Below are positions 44,675-56,450 of a stretch of 64,000 bases of DNA, piece after piece. Origin of the DNA: Clavaria fumosa (taxonomy: Eukaryota > Basidiomycota > Agaricomycetes > Agaricales > Clavariaceae); the NCBI GenBank assembly GCA_951802425.1, contig OX637803.1:434001-498000 (forward strand). Direction: 5' to 3'. The position numbers and the translations under genes were made by a program. The notes below the pieces were generated by a model, which worked only from the letters and a program-made list of their open reading frames with translations, did not search any database and had not been told where the DNA came from. Positions within the stretch are counted from its first letter, which is position 1. Every line of letters starts with the position of its first letter.

Positions 44675-45630
44675 TCATGCCCAATTGTCAATCAGTGAAT
44701 CGCGCATCTCTCCAATCATTGCGCTAGACTCTTGGCCATGCAGTTCTGGCGAAGGAGAACGAGGGTGAGCATCTTCAAAGCAGTGGCAAGATATGGAGGA
44801 GGGCTTACTGAATGTGGCTTCGATCACACTGATTTCTGTTGCCGTAGTCTCCAGGCCAGTAAACGCACACCAGTCATTCACGACCAGCCCCGCACCAATC
44901 ACATCCGAACCTCGATTCACAGTACCAGCCTGATGAGGTTCCGTCAAGCATACCACGATGGCAAGCCAATTGACACCACTCACCACCAGCGGCACTTGCA
45001 GCAGACTGCTGAGTTCATCTTGGTCTTGCACGCTTGTTTTTGGGTGCACGAGCCCTCCATGGTTAGTGAAGGCGCAATAGCTGCCCACGAGGACGTTGTC
45101 CGCTATTGTTTGGCGGAATACCTCGACTTTGAGCACGTCTGCGATTATCTCTTCTGTCTCACGATCAATATCGGGATGGACGAGAGCAACGTAGTCATTG
45201 CATGCGATCACGTTGCCGAGAGCCGATAGTCGCTCCTCCACTCGTTGTATTGCGACGGCATCCGGAAGTGCGTTTCGTAAATGTTGCAATTCTTGATCTG
45301 TAGTCGTTGAAGGTACGAGAAGACCGTGCCGGTTTCCTAAGGTCTTGGATCAGGTGTGATGACATGGGAGATAGTGTGCTGAGGTCTTGACCTGCAGCCA
45401 AACGACCCACTATCCGTGCACCCGCAATAGAAGTGTGAACGATGGGGACAACATCGCCAAGTTCGCTCTCGAACGCAGAATAAAAGTTGGTGCTCCCTTG
45501 GATGGAGACAAGACAGTAGCTGTTCGTTAGCTTCGCGAACACTCCGATGTCGCTGTTATTTTCGAATTGGATACCTGCGCTCAGAGTGAGAATTGCCCAG
45601 GCTGGCCAGACGAGACGTACGTGTTGCCAT
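44675..45630 (-). CDS. TIF6: Translation initiation factor eIF6 (Tif6)
   Basis: Five exons (45630-45621, 45574-45392, 45336-44984, 44929-44809, 44745-44675) give exactly 245 codons plus stop, the usual length of eIF6. Start [19 protein letters not shown] is split after ten bases. Further hallmarks are [74 protein letters not shown] and [21 protein letters not shown]. The five-fold pseudosymmetric protein binds the 60S subunit, prevents premature joining with 40S and is needed for 60S biogenesis. The C-terminal tail is the fungal type ([11 protein letters not shown]). It is divergent from NDUFAF7 across 169 bp. Confidence 0.95.
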
Positions 45631-45799
45631 CGCGTGAAGGACGCGCTAAGCAGTAACTGTGTGTTAAAAGGGAAACACGGCGTGAGGCAAGGCAGCACTA
45701 AAGTAAATATGCACACGCGCTATCCCGCCCGAGTCACACAAAGCTACGACGGACCCGCACGCTGCATTGACTTCCTCAATGACTCGCGGTGACTATTGA

Positions 45800-47497
45800 A
45801 TGCCAATTCCGTTGCTGCTCCAGACTCAAAATATGGCAACGCGCTTTGGGGCCTGGCGTCTCGTTCGGCGTCGATGTCTGCCCACAAGTTCGACATGTAC
45901 TCGACGTTTTTTGAGCCAGCGACCGACCAATATCGAGAAGATTGTACTGGACAACATCAAGGTACTCTCCAAGTCAGTCTCAGTCGTCAAGACTGGCTCA
46001 TCACTGCTTTGAAGGCCACAGGTCCCCTAAGTATTTCTACCTACATGCAGCTCTGTCTCTCACATCCCACGGAAGGCTATTACATGAGAGAATCAAATCC
46101 TGTCTTTGGCACAGGAGGAGATTTCATTACTAGTCCTGAAATAAGTCAAATTTTTGGCGAGGTATGCTTTCACTACCAGATTTCATAAGGACAGCTGACT
46201 AATTTTTAGAACGAGGATGCAGCTGGTTGCCGTATGGCTTCTCTTCCAATGGCAAGGTTCCGGGTCCAATGCGTTTCGTTTGGTCGAACTCGGCCCTGGG
46301 AGAGGAACGCTAATGGAGGACATACTCCGAGTAAAAAAATTCTAGAACATGATAGGGACGTTTTCACGAACGTGTGCATTTAGGTCATCTCCAGGTTTCC
46401 AACATCTTTGACAGCTTTATCGCGAGTCCACCTCATAGAGAACAGCCCATCAATGCGCACTATCCAGCGAGATAGACTTTTACCGCTCTCTGAGAAGGCT
46501 ACGTATGACATTACTTGGCATAGCTCAATCGACGACATTATGCCCGATCCAGGTTGTTACACGATGGTGGTTGCTCACGAGTTCTTCGATGCCCTGCCAA
46601 TCCACGTCGTGGAGGTAAACGATACATCTTACACTTACACGCCTGCCGTTACGTGCTAAGACATCCGTTTTTGGCTCTAGAGGACGCATCACGGGTGGCA
46701 AGAAATTATGATAGCGAGGTCGGACGAGCCATTCCCACCCAGTTCCATTAGCACTCCGGACTCTGAATCTGTGTCTGCGCGTCTTTGTCGTGTCCGTTCG
46801 CGGAGCCCAACAGCAGCTTCGACACTTCTCGGTCTGTCTTCGCCTCGATTCATGAAACTTCCGCTGGGCGCACATGTGGAGGTCTCACTATCGGCGTTCA
46901 AGATCGCTCGAAGAATAGGAGATCTCTTAGCCGTAGATGGCGCTACAGAGGCATCAAGAGGAGGCGGAGGATGTGCGTTGATTGTCGATTACGGTGACGA
47001 GAGAGCATTTGGCAACTCTCTCCGCGTGATTATATATCTCTTGCGCACACTTACGGAAAGGATGACGTTTTGCACAAAATTTGCAGGCGTTCAAGAACCA
47101 CAAAATTGTCGACGTGTTCGACTGCCCGGGTGAATGCGATCTGACCGCCAACGTCGACTTTGCTTACCTTAAAGAAGCCATGTCCGGTCTTGGTGAGCGC
47201 TGCCTTTCTCACAAACATGCATCTCTTGATCGTCTAGCCCTTGCCCTAGTGCAAACGCACGGCCCCATCACGCAGGCCACTTTTTTGGACCGAATGGGCC
47301 TAAGGTTACGTGTCGCGTCGCTCACGCGCGTCGCTCCGAGCCCAGACCGGAGACGGGCAATCGAGGATGCCGTGCAGCGACTTGTGGACCCGCTCGGGAT
47401 GGGCCGCGAGTATCGTGTCTTGGGCGTCACTTCAACCTCGGCGCGAAGAAAGACTCACGCATCGGTTTGGCCATTTGTTGATAGGGATTTTGACTGA
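45800..47497 (+). CDS. NDUFAF7/MidA-type arginine methyltransferase (complex I assembly)
   Basis: Seven exons: 45800-45961, 46015-46161, about 46210-46330, 46384-46614, 46681-47025, 47087-47192 and 47250-47497. The Arg-rich start (RFGAWRLVRRR, RRFLSQRP) is a mitochondrial targeting sequence. STYMQLCLSHPTEGYYM, GGDFITSPEISQIFGE, VELGPGRGTLMEDIL (S-adenosylmethionine motif), VVAHEFFDALPIHVVE, CALIVDYGDERAF and DLTANVDFAYLKEAM are diagnostic of the family, which dimethylates an arginine of the NDUFS2 subunit during complex I assembly. All introns resolve except intron 2: with GTATGC donor (46162) and TTTTTAG acceptor (46209) the next exon is one base out of frame. Either the true splice differs or there is a frameshift. 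Confidence 0.85.
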
Positions 47498-49148
47498 GCA
47501 TGCACCACAGAAAAGGTGACAGGGAATCATCACACTCTTGGTTGAGTCATGCCAAGTCCGGCTTGAGTTTGGCCCCAATAGGAAGGGGCTGAAGGCACTC
47601 ACAATATGTGGTTCTTGAATACCAGCTTTGACCATAAGTCTTGTTACAGCCATTTGCAAATAGTTGGCAGAGCTTGGAATTTGCTAATATTTGAATAAAA
47701 AGTAAATCTATCATTCCTCCCTCAATTCTCACATCTCCGAAATTCTGAAATTTTGAACTTATTCCATGCTCCAATCCTCTGAAAACTCTGAAATTCCATT
47801 CTGTTGCTTGATTACACACTCCTTCAGTCACTTTCCATACTCCATATCTCTGAAAAATCTCTACAAATTCTGAAATCTGCCCTGCTCCAAAATTCTGAAA
47901 ACTCTGAAATTCTGTCCCCTTGCTACATGGCTACACTCCTTCTGTTTCAAGTCCTCATGAATTCTGAAACTCTGAAACTCTGCTTGTTTCAATTCCCTGA
48001 TACTCTGTTTTTCTTGACTTTACAAAACTCTGAAATTTTGTTTCATACAATGTTGTTCTATGTACAACCCAACCCTCCTTGTCTCATGTTCTGATTCTGC
48101 TCTTCTGCCCACTCTAGTCCACATCTTGACAATTTCTTAGTAAAACATAGAATTTTTATTCTTAGGATAAAAGATCTTTGTAGGGAGGGGGGGGGTGGGG
48201 GGGGGTGAGTGAACTTATAATAGGTCCTCACAGCCCCCCAGCATCTCTGACCTTTTCTACCCCCCCCCCCCCTCTCCACACTTCTGCTCCCTCCACACCT
48301 CTGCTTACTCTGCTCCAAACCTCTGATTCCACATCTATGTTCTCCAAAACCTCCAATTCCACATCTCCAACACCATTTCCAGCATCTTCACTCCCTCCAC
48401 ACCTCCACTTCATCCACTCTGCACCTCTGGTTCCTCCCCCACACTCTCTGCTCCATGCTCTGACCTGCTCTGGACTTCTGATTCTGCACCTCCAATACTC
48501 ATTCTGATACATTTCCAATGCCTTCCAAAATCCTCTGACTCCATCTCTGACCCCTCTTCACACCTCTGACAAGTCTCCACATCCCCAACTCCAACTCTGA
48601 GTCTGCCCCAAAATTTCTCCAACTCTGGCTCTGGTTCTAACCCAGCCTCCAACTCTGACTCCATAAATTTGGCCCTGCATTTTTTCACTCTGTACCCAAC
48701 TCTGATTCCAATCCTGCCTTTCTGTCTCCAGCTCTCTTGTCCTCTTGTCCAGTCACCAGTTCCCACCTTTGCAACACCTCTGGCCCACACAGCTCCAGCT
48801 CACCCAGTGACACAGTAATTCAAAGGGGTCTCAGGGGTTCAACCATAGAAGGGGACACTGTCACAGCCCTGTCCAGTCACCTGGTCATCTCTGATACAAC
48901 TCTGATGCATTGGAGATGCATCTCCACTCCAACTCCAAGATCTCCAGTCTGCCTCCATGTTAAAACCTGGTACTGTTGCTCTAAGGTAGTGTAGAGGACA
49001 TGAGGCAAAGGCAAAGCTGGAGTGGAGCAGAGTCTGGTCAGAGTCTGAAGTGGAGTTGTGCAAGAACTTCTCCTCTACACAGAAGAGGCTAAAGGGTTGG
49101 AGCTTGGGACTGTGGCCTCAACTTATGGGTTGTGCCACCACATGTATA
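47498..49148. repeat. Degenerate CTCTGA-type satellite and C/G tracts
   Basis: From about 47740 to 48040 the sequence is built from variants of TTCTGAAA/CTCTGAAA. From about 48230 to 48810 it uses CTCTGATTCCA and CTCCACACCTCTG variants. Homopolymer-rich tracts lie at about 48180-48206 (G) and 48259-48276 (C). No gene is supported; ORFs here are by-products of low complexity. Confidence 0.7.
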
Positions 49149-50290
49149 CAGTGACCCAAAAAGCTGTTGCAATGTTTTGGCACTTTGAGTTAAATGGGGT
49201 GTAGCACATGCAATAAATCATAGAAATATTGGACATGGTAGCCCTCCCTCTTGGCTATCTAATGGTATCTTTATCACATTCTTATCTTCTTTATTTAGTA
49301 AGATATCAGCTGATTTTTCTTGGAGACTCATTGCAACAGTGTTATGAGGGTATAAATCACATGATTATGTGGCTATGCTGTATTAATTGGAACCAACCAA
49401 ATCACACTAGGAAGTGCCAACTTCATCAACAGAACCCTTGCTTGATGGTCATCAGCATACATTTACATTTTTTTATTAAAACCAAACAGGCATTCTGAGT
49501 CCTAGAAACTGTAGCAGTCTGTCTCAATTTTTTTAACAAACTTAGGAATGAAAAGAAAATGTAGTTATGCTTCTTTGCCCTTATTTGACCTCTTTCCAAA
49601 TTAATCATTTATTTACAAATATTTGATCAGTTAGACAGGCACCTGTGGACAATAAGGGGGGCGAAAGAACCCTTGACAAGCAAGGGAATGATCACCCACC
49701 CTCCTGCATATATACCAGGCTTCTCTGGGCACCCAACATCCAAGATGCACTCTTTGTCCCCTGCTACCTCTAAACATGTCCTCTCCTGGATGCAGGCCGC
49801 TCTGCTCATCACATCTCTGCTGTCACTGGTGTCCACACCAGCACTATCTCTACACTTCACTCTAAGCATCACTCTCACCTTGCCAAAGCCATTGGAGGTC
49901 AACCTCAAAAAGGCTGGACTGAAGTCTGCAGTGAAGCAGCAAAAGCCCCTCCTCTCAAAGCATTGTAGTAGAGAGAGGTTGGATTTTGCAATTGCTCACA
50001 AAGACTGGACTGTGGAGGACTGGAAGAGAGTGGTATAGTCAGATGAGACCAAGATTAATCACTTGGGCTCAGATGGCAGGAGTTGGGTGTGGAAGAAGGC
50101 TGGAGAGGGTCCTTGTCAGAGGACTGTGAGTGGGACTATGAAGTTTGTGGGGCTCTCTGATGGTATGGGGATGTATGATGTGGAGTGGAGTTGGATATGC
50201 ATGCAAGATTGATGGAAGGATGGATGGGGACCTTTATGTCAAGATTTTGGAGGATGAGCTGCAGTCCAGCATCAGGTTGGGGCCTTGGGA
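49149..50290 (+). mobile_element. Tc1/mariner copy 2, 3' truncated
   Basis: Starts after a TA (49147-49148) with CAGTGACCCAAAAAGCTGTT, related to the terminus at 17546. Transposase fragments follow on the plus strand until about 50290; no matching right end was found. Confidence 0.7.
49880..50280 (+). pseudogene. Tc1 transposase fragment
   Basis: Pieces read LKSAVKQQKPLLSKHCS, WTVEDWKRVV then TAG then SDETKINHLGSDGRSWVW, and after a frame change GSLMVWGCMMWSGVGYACKI and DGDLYVKILEDELQSS. The first catalytic Asp region is present; the QDNDPKH and SPDLNPIE regions are missing. TAG replaces the Trp codon of the conserved VVWSDE. Confidence 0.8.
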
Positions 50291-51269
50291 CATCCAAACA
50301 CACTCCAGTTGGAAGGGATTTACTCTAAGGTCTCACCTGGTGTCAGGATCCACCCATTTTTCCCCACCCAATTTGACTATCATTGCCTATGGACCTCCCA
50401 ACACCCTCTCACCACCTTGCAGACCATCCTGCACACTTCCAAAACCCACTGTCTTCTTCCAGAGCTCTCCTGAGCTTCCCCTGCCTTCATACAACACTTG
50501 TGATCATGATGCTATACTTGCAGAACTCCTTGCAAGCTCACCCTACACATATCCACTGCTTGAACCTCCCATATTGATGTGCAACACACAGTTGTGCAAT
50601 CTCTTCATCTGGCATGTGACTTGCTGTGTGGCACTACCAGTGCTACCAATACCACCAGTGCCACCAGTACCACCAGCACTACCAATACCACCAGTGCCAC
50701 CAGTACCACTGGTGCTACAACACTGCTGGTGCTACCAGCATTACTTGCATTACTTGCATTACTGGCATTACTCACATGATCCCCACCCAAGGTCACCTGC
50801 ATCACTAGCATCACTCATGACACTGCAACCTTAACACCCAAATGCACCACCAATGGTCAGCTGTGTTCCTACTTCAAATATGCTCCTCTCTTCACCCAGA
50901 GTAGTCTATAACTGTGTTATTTATGATCCAAGGATCCTCCCATAGTTATAGTTACATATATGATTATTTAACTAGGTTGTGACCTGTGACCAGTCATCTT
51001 CACAACCTTACCTATGCTTTTCTTAACCCCTCATGACCTTAGTAGAGCATGCACATAGTTACTATACAACCAAACATACCCCACACTACTATAGTTCTGT
51101 TGCCTGGAGACTCTTGTACTTTCCCAAAGTAGTTATGAATGTATAATGCATGTATATAAGTCTCACATGTACAGTACATACAGCACAGTAGACTTGATAT
51201 TGATGCACTTTGGTTTAAGCTTGAGGCTACTATGCCCTTTGAGCTTGGGACCATCATGATTGATAGGTC
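50291..51269. other. Repeat island sequence with a minisatellite
   Basis: CpG-poor. A degenerate ACC/AGT array (GTGCCACCAGTACCACCA units) at about 50636-50735 continues into ATTACTTGC/ATTACTGGC units to about 50775. No gene is supported. Confidence 0.6.
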
Positions 51270-51776
51270 TTGTCTCACTTAGTGACCTCAACAACACCAA
51301 GACATACTCTGCTTTCTTCTAACTCATCCTCTGTGCTCATACAAACTTGTGCAACTAAGTATTTTCCTTTATTCATCTTGGTACTGATTTCTCAAACCCT
51401 GCAGGTTCCCCCATTGGTCAGCAAAGTCATTGCCTTCACCAACCTACTTCTTGACATTGTCATGACCACTCACAACCTTATCAACATCTTTTCACCCTTA
51501 ACTCATCTTTTTCCCTTCCTACACTTTGTCTACTGGCTTTGTGACCTTCTGAGCAATATCCCCCCTTTCCTAACTTGTCTTATCCCATTTCTACACTTTG
51601 TCAGACATCTTTGCGACCTTCCAGGACTGAGTATTCTCGATTGTACTCAACAGTTGTTTGGTCTTAGTGAGTTTTCAGGACCAGTCACCACCAAATTGAC
51701 CTTTCATGCTATTTACAAGATGGGACAGGCCCTAACACCTGGCAGATGGAGGTCATATTATTGCTCTATACTATGA
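51270..51776 (+). other. ORF of unknown origin in repeat island
   Basis: An open frame of 168 codons, hydrophobic and Leu/Phe rich, with an internal repeat-like phrase (FPFLHFVYWLCDLL / IPFLHFVRHLCDLP). No start context, introns or domain recognised; probably transposon-derived or chance. Confidence 0.25.
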
Positions 51777-53459
51777 TGAAAGCAGAATGAACCAGAACTT
51801 TTTTGGTGTCCCCTGTCAATTTGCCTTTTCTAGATCAAAAATAAAATTGGGTTTCCTAATAATTATGCTATGTTAGCAACCCAATCACCTCCAAGATTAC
51901 TGTTGGCTTGGTCATATCACACACATATTGATAGTGACAAGAGCTGTGTTTGATAGGTGCAGGGAATTGCAGTACATTGACTTTGAATGACTCCAGACAA
52001 TGCAGTTTACAGATGTTTGAGTAAAGGAAACAGTCTTCTAGTTCTCACAGGTGATGCATGGCAATATTGTTGATGAAGTACTGAATGATGTGGTGGATGT
52101 GTTTCTTGACAATTGAGCTGCCCATCTCACAAAGAGGAGCATAGCAATCAGCCTTGACAGAAGTGGATGTTATGGATTGTAAACCCAAGATCTGCACAAG
52201 GAGTGTGAAGCCTCCATAGAGGCAGTCAAGACAGGTGAGCTTCATATTTACATTGAGTCAGATGGATTCAGTCAGATAGGAGTTGAGAACCCATCCCATC
52301 TAGCACATCCTTGAAGCTCTCATCCACAAATGGGAGGCAAGATGCAGGAACCATTGTATTCACTGTCAGATTTGCTGCAACTTGCACAGCTTCTGCAGCC
52401 AACTCTTTGAGAAACATAATGTGATTTGGATGCAGACCTCTGACATTTCATCTGTGTAGATGGGAATGATCATGCCATTAGCTGTGGTGAAGAATAGCAC
52501 ATTGTGAAGATATGAATGAGTCACAGTTTTGGGATCTACTTTATGTTGGTTTGATGGTAAGTAGAGGTCCATCATTGAAACACACAGTGGTTGCAGTAAG
52601 CAGTTTGGTCAAGAGTACAAAGCATAGCAGTTGCCTTGAGTAATACAGTTGAGATATAAGAGGCACAGTGGTTGTTGTGCTGGCAGGTAATATGTGTAGA
52701 AGGGGACAAGCCCATTGTGCCAGTATGTGAGTAGGGATAGGTATAAAACCATCATTACAACCTGTTTGCAAAATTATTGGCAGCATGTCAATTATGTAAT
52801 TTTTTTTGGCAGCAGAAAAATGTTGCACAAATTGTAGCTCATCCAATTCTTCATCAATTTGTGCAATTTAAATTGTATTAGATGCAGAAAATTTAGGTGC
52901 AGGGCCCAGTGTAATTTTTATTTTCATGTGTGTATTGTTGCACCCAAGAAAATTGAAATATTAGTTTTTCTGATATCAGCCACAACTCTCAACCATGCAC
53001 TACTAGTGACCATTCTTTTTTTTTCATCTCCTAATCCATGCACCACAGTTCTCATATCCAAGCCTGTCCTTCTTATGCCCAACATTTTGGTTCTGGCCAG
53101 CATATTCTGCCAGCTGGTCTTGAGGAGCAGAAACAAACCAAGGGGGTGGGTTTCTTTCTCATTTGGTTTTGCTATCATCCTTGTCCATCAATCATCATCA
53201 TTGCAAACCTCTTGCACCTTTGACACTCATGTCAATGTGGATTTATCCTGTCTTGGATGGGAGCCATGTTTGATTGGGCTTGGGTCTGTGTTGCATGGAC
53301 CCTTGCTCTATCATTGTGTTCTTTGGCAGCAATTGGGGTGCTCTGCATTGTTGGATGTATGTTTAAAGTTATAGAAATCCCTATGTTATTATAAACCACT
53401 TTCATATATGTGAGATATACCTATCAATTCTTACTTACTCTTCTCATCAGTAAAAGAAA
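51777..53459. other. CpG-poor repeat island, decayed coding fragments
   Basis: Minus-strand ORFs (52045-52245, 52366-52575, 52541-52846) and a plus-strand ORF (52859-53374) show no domain I recognise. The minus ones may be consecutive parts of one decayed protein. Nothing functional is supported. Confidence 0.35.
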
Positions 53460-53746
53460 ATGGACCCAAATAACACTCCTCAAAATGTGTGCCAGGCAGC
53501 CCTCAATAACTTGATGCAACCAAAGACTGCAGCTGATTTGTGAGTCAATTTCCCCTAAACATAAGACTTAGTTGTAGACCTTTCATTATTCTCAGTGATA
53601 TTCAACCACTTCCCAAAGACACCATGCAGCTGGTTGTCAAACATGTGTTTGGCCCAGACAAATTGGATGATGACACCTTGAGTGATGTTCCCAAGTATCA
53701 TGTAGGTGAAGAGGAAGAAAAGGGCAATGAGACCATGTTAGGATAA
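53460..53746 (+). pseudogene. Short two-exon-like coding fragment
   Basis: ATG at 53460 opens MDPNNTPQNVCQAALNNLMQ and ends in a GTGAGT donor at about 53538. A following stretch encodes DTMQLVVKHVFGPDKLDDDT and stops at 53746. It looks like part of an agaricomycete hypothetical protein, possibly transposon-borne. No further exons found. Confidence 0.3.
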
Positions 53747-55434
53747 TGCATGCCTGTTGTACCTTACCATATGTAGTGCTGTCCTATGTTTGAAATTATG
53801 CTGGTATGTGTCTCATTAGTCTACAGACTTACTGCTCTACTCTACATGTGCCTTCTGTACCAATATCCATGAAAACCATTTTTTTTTTGGTTTGCTGTCT
53901 AAAGTAAAAGTACAGGAAATTTATCCTCAAAAGAAGATCAGGCTCTAGAGCAAGAACCAAGAACCACACAAAGACGCGGTTAATACCGTTGAATTCCCAT
54001 TCTTTGATAACCCTCAATTCCAAATTTACGAAAGGAAATAACGGTTATTCATTCTTTAAATTAGATAATACTATTCTAGTTGCCTCTTCTAAGTAAAGGA
54101 TAAATAGCGACAGGATGGCCAGAAGATGGAGGGATCTGAAGAGACAGAAGTGTAGGGAGGGTATGTAGGGTCATACCTGTAGATTTACGAGAGGAGGGAA
54201 GCATTTGCGAGTTCGCTACAAGGTCGCGAACTCGCCAGCATGGGCTGGCAGCACTTTGGTGTTGTGGGGCAGCCCGATCGTGATTGGATCTCGATCGGGC
54301 GATCGAGAACAGGGTCGGCTGGATTCCCACGAAGGCAGGGGCAGTGATCGGCGCTGATGGCCGACACTGCCGCATTGCCAAATATGGAGTACTCCTCCTT
54401 GTGAGCAGGCTGCATGCTCGCGACCTTTGTGCGCAGTCCCTCGGCCCTTCCCTCATCTCCCATTGTACTAGGGTGGTACTAGTATATGTTTGGCATGGAA
54501 TAGGGTTGAAACATATACTAAATAGGGCTAATACGCTTAATTAGGATTAGTCTGGGGGAGATAAGAGGAAGCAAAGGGAATAAAGATGAAGGGATGATGC
54601 GATCGAGACGGGAAACACTGCGGGGCATCGCAGGAGCAATCGGGGACGGCTGTGGGGTCCTCCCCTACAATCCCCGACGATCACAAACAGAGAAATGACT
54701 CATAATGAGTCATTATGATTATTTTTAGAATAATCTGAAACTTCGAAATGAAATATCTCAATAGGGAAATGAGATAAAATTATGATCTAACCTAATATGT
54801 AAACCCACTGAATTCTCCTTATTTTAGAATATTTAAACGGTAGTTTTGGTATACTATTTAAGGAGCTATGCTGTATACTTCCAAATGTAGTAGATAGACG
54901 AAATTGAGTATAAATAGCCGCCGGAACTTTGCGTTCCAGGCACCATTAAGTACCCACATATTGTCTGAACCATCCCTGAAAGGGACTAAGCCCAAGTCTA
55001 GCCCAGTAAGGAGCTAAGGACATATTTAGTTAAACTAAGGATTTAATCTAGTTAAACTAAATACAGTAATTACTGACTAAGGACCCTGTCTGGTCAGATG
55101 ATTTTAATATTCAGAGGTAGTCATGCTTCGGGACTGCCGCCCTGTGCCGGCTCCCCTTGGCGCGGTAAGTATTGAGCGACTTATGAATATTTTAGTTTGG
55201 TGTGCAAGGTGTTATACTGTACATAGTGCTACTGTATTCATGAGAGTAAGTAAGGGAATATCTAGAGAACCACTGAGAGTTAAGCAAAGGTTTGCAGAGG
55301 TGAAATGGTCTAGACGATCAGGGGAGTCTCTGAGACCCTTTGACGTGTTTCTCCTTTGCCTGGTTAATTAGCTATTCACTATTCTTTTTATGACCTATTT
55401 ACACTAACTTGGCTTAAGTGGGTGATATCTATGG
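53747..55434. other. AT-rich old repeat, insertion target of element B
   Basis: CpG returns at about 53970-54660, including repeats of GATCGGGC and GGGGACGG-like motifs. From 54690 to 55380 the sequence is AT-rich, with a palindrome ATGACTCATAATGAGTCAT at about 54695 and a duplicated AGTTAAACTAA near 55028 and 55052. It resembles an old LTR or leader region but no pair of ends is visible. No gene is supported. Confidence 0.4.
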
Positions 55435-55439
55435 ACTGG

Positions 55440-55785
55440 TGTTACAATCTCACCACGTCACCCCCCTCTTTTCCTTTTCACCATATCACTGCCCTCCTTT
55501 TCTACCCTTCACGCCTCCCCTTCTCTTTCATCACATGCCTCATGCCGCGCCCCTCTTATGTTATCACACGTGAGTCATCCCCGGCCTCGCCTCCTATGCA
55601 CCGACTACACGCTTTCCCCATGCTGCGTTATGACTCACCCCCTCTGTAGTATATAAGTAGCCGTACCCACCTGTAACAATCCCTTAGGTTGTTACCTTCC
55701 TATCACATACATCCTTTGCTCCTATTCGGCCAACTCTACCTGAGTTCCTCGAAATACCCGGGAGTCAACGCGACAATTGTTGACA
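55440..55785 (+). repeat. 5' LTR of element B
   Basis: Begins TGTTACAATC and ends TTGTTGACA. TATA at 55649-55656, and a short hairpin GTAACAA/TTGTTAC at 55673-55695 around the predicted start of transcription. Confidence 0.95.
55649..55695 (+). promoter_or_regulatory. LTR promoter and predicted self-primer of element B
   Basis: GTATATAAG (55649-55657) is a TATA box. AGGTTGTTAC (55686-55695), about 30 bases downstream, would be the first ten bases of the transcript and is the exact complement of 55787-55796. Confidence 0.65.
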
Positions 55786-55786
55786 A

Positions 55787-55796
55787 GTAACAACCT
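55787..55796 (+). promoter_or_regulatory. Putative self-priming primer-binding site of element B
   Basis: GTAACAACCT begins one base after the LTR and pairs over all ten bases with the predicted transcript 5' end (55686-55695). I see no tRNA 3'-end complement here. The one-base gap from the LTR is the same as in element A. Confidence 0.72.
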
Positions 55797-55948
55797 CTCC
55801 CCCGCCTACCTCCTCACGGACCTAGGCACCCCCACCCTGCCCGAGCCGAAGCAAGGCTTGCGTATTCGGAGAAGACACACTGGCACGCTTTTGGACGGCG
55901 TACGAACGATTTGTCAGGAGGAGAGCCCTCTTTGGACTGGACCAGGAA

Positions 55949-56446
55949 ATGGACTTTGAACAATTAACACCGCCGAGCACACCGTATCGAAGCTACGAAA
56001 GCTTCCAGTACCCGAGACACTCCGAGGCTGCTCAGTTGGCGCCTCGCTACCACTTTGCCACGAAAAGAATCTTTGTACCGCAGGACTTCGCGCAGAACAA
56101 CCCGTTGACTATCGAACACGCCCCCGAGTGGCGAATATTCCGAAGAACACTCGCAGAGAAGCTACAAGCAGTGGCTGACGAACAGAGACACGCGGACGAA
56201 GATACGGAATTCCTCCAAGGAAACGAGGATTTCACAGATTTCGCTAGTGAGAGCGACTACCAGAGCGCGCTTGAAGAACTCGAGGAACCGACACACTTGT
56301 CTGTGACAACGCAGACCGACGAAGAACCCCTTACACACCGATCCACTGAAGCGCAAACCGACCTTACGTTCGGCTCGCTACAAGATCGTCTGCGTATAAA
56401 CCTTTTCCAAGACCCACCCCGAATTTGGCTCGAAGACCTCGACTGA
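55949..56446 (+). CDS. Accessory ORF upstream of gag in element B (ORF0)
   Basis: An intact 165-codon ORF from ATG 55949 to TGA 56446, ending four bases before the gag ATG. It is acidic overall, with an aromatic N-terminus (TPYRSYESFQYPRH), a helical middle (IFRRTLAEKLQAVADEQR) and a Thr-rich stretch (THLSVTTQTDEEP). No domain recognised. Its preservation in a young element suggests it is translated. Ty3/gypsy elements normally start with gag; element A has an unrelated-looking ORF in the same place. Confidence 0.7.
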   Translation: MDFEQLTPPSTPYRSYESFQYPRHSEAAQLAPRYHFATKRIFVPQDFAQNNPLTIEHAPEWRIFRRTLAEKLQAVADEQRHADEDTEFLQGNEDFTDFASESDYQSALEELEEPTHLSVTTQTDEEPLTHRSTEAQTDLTFGSLQDRLRINLFQDPPRIWLEDLD

Positions 56447-56450
56447 ACAA

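Noticed and set aside
44732..45229. Plus-strand 165-codon ORF across eIF6
   Set aside because: The opposite strand encodes unmistakable eIF6 with five in-frame exons.
50636..50775. CRISPR-like or regular repeat array
   Set aside because: It is a simple degenerate trinucleotide/nonanucleotide minisatellite without spacers, in a eukaryotic genome.
55786..55805. tRNA primer-binding site for element B
   Set aside because: No TGG start or recognisable tRNA 3' complement follows the LTR; the self-complement explains the site better. An internal tRNA region match cannot be excluded without a search.
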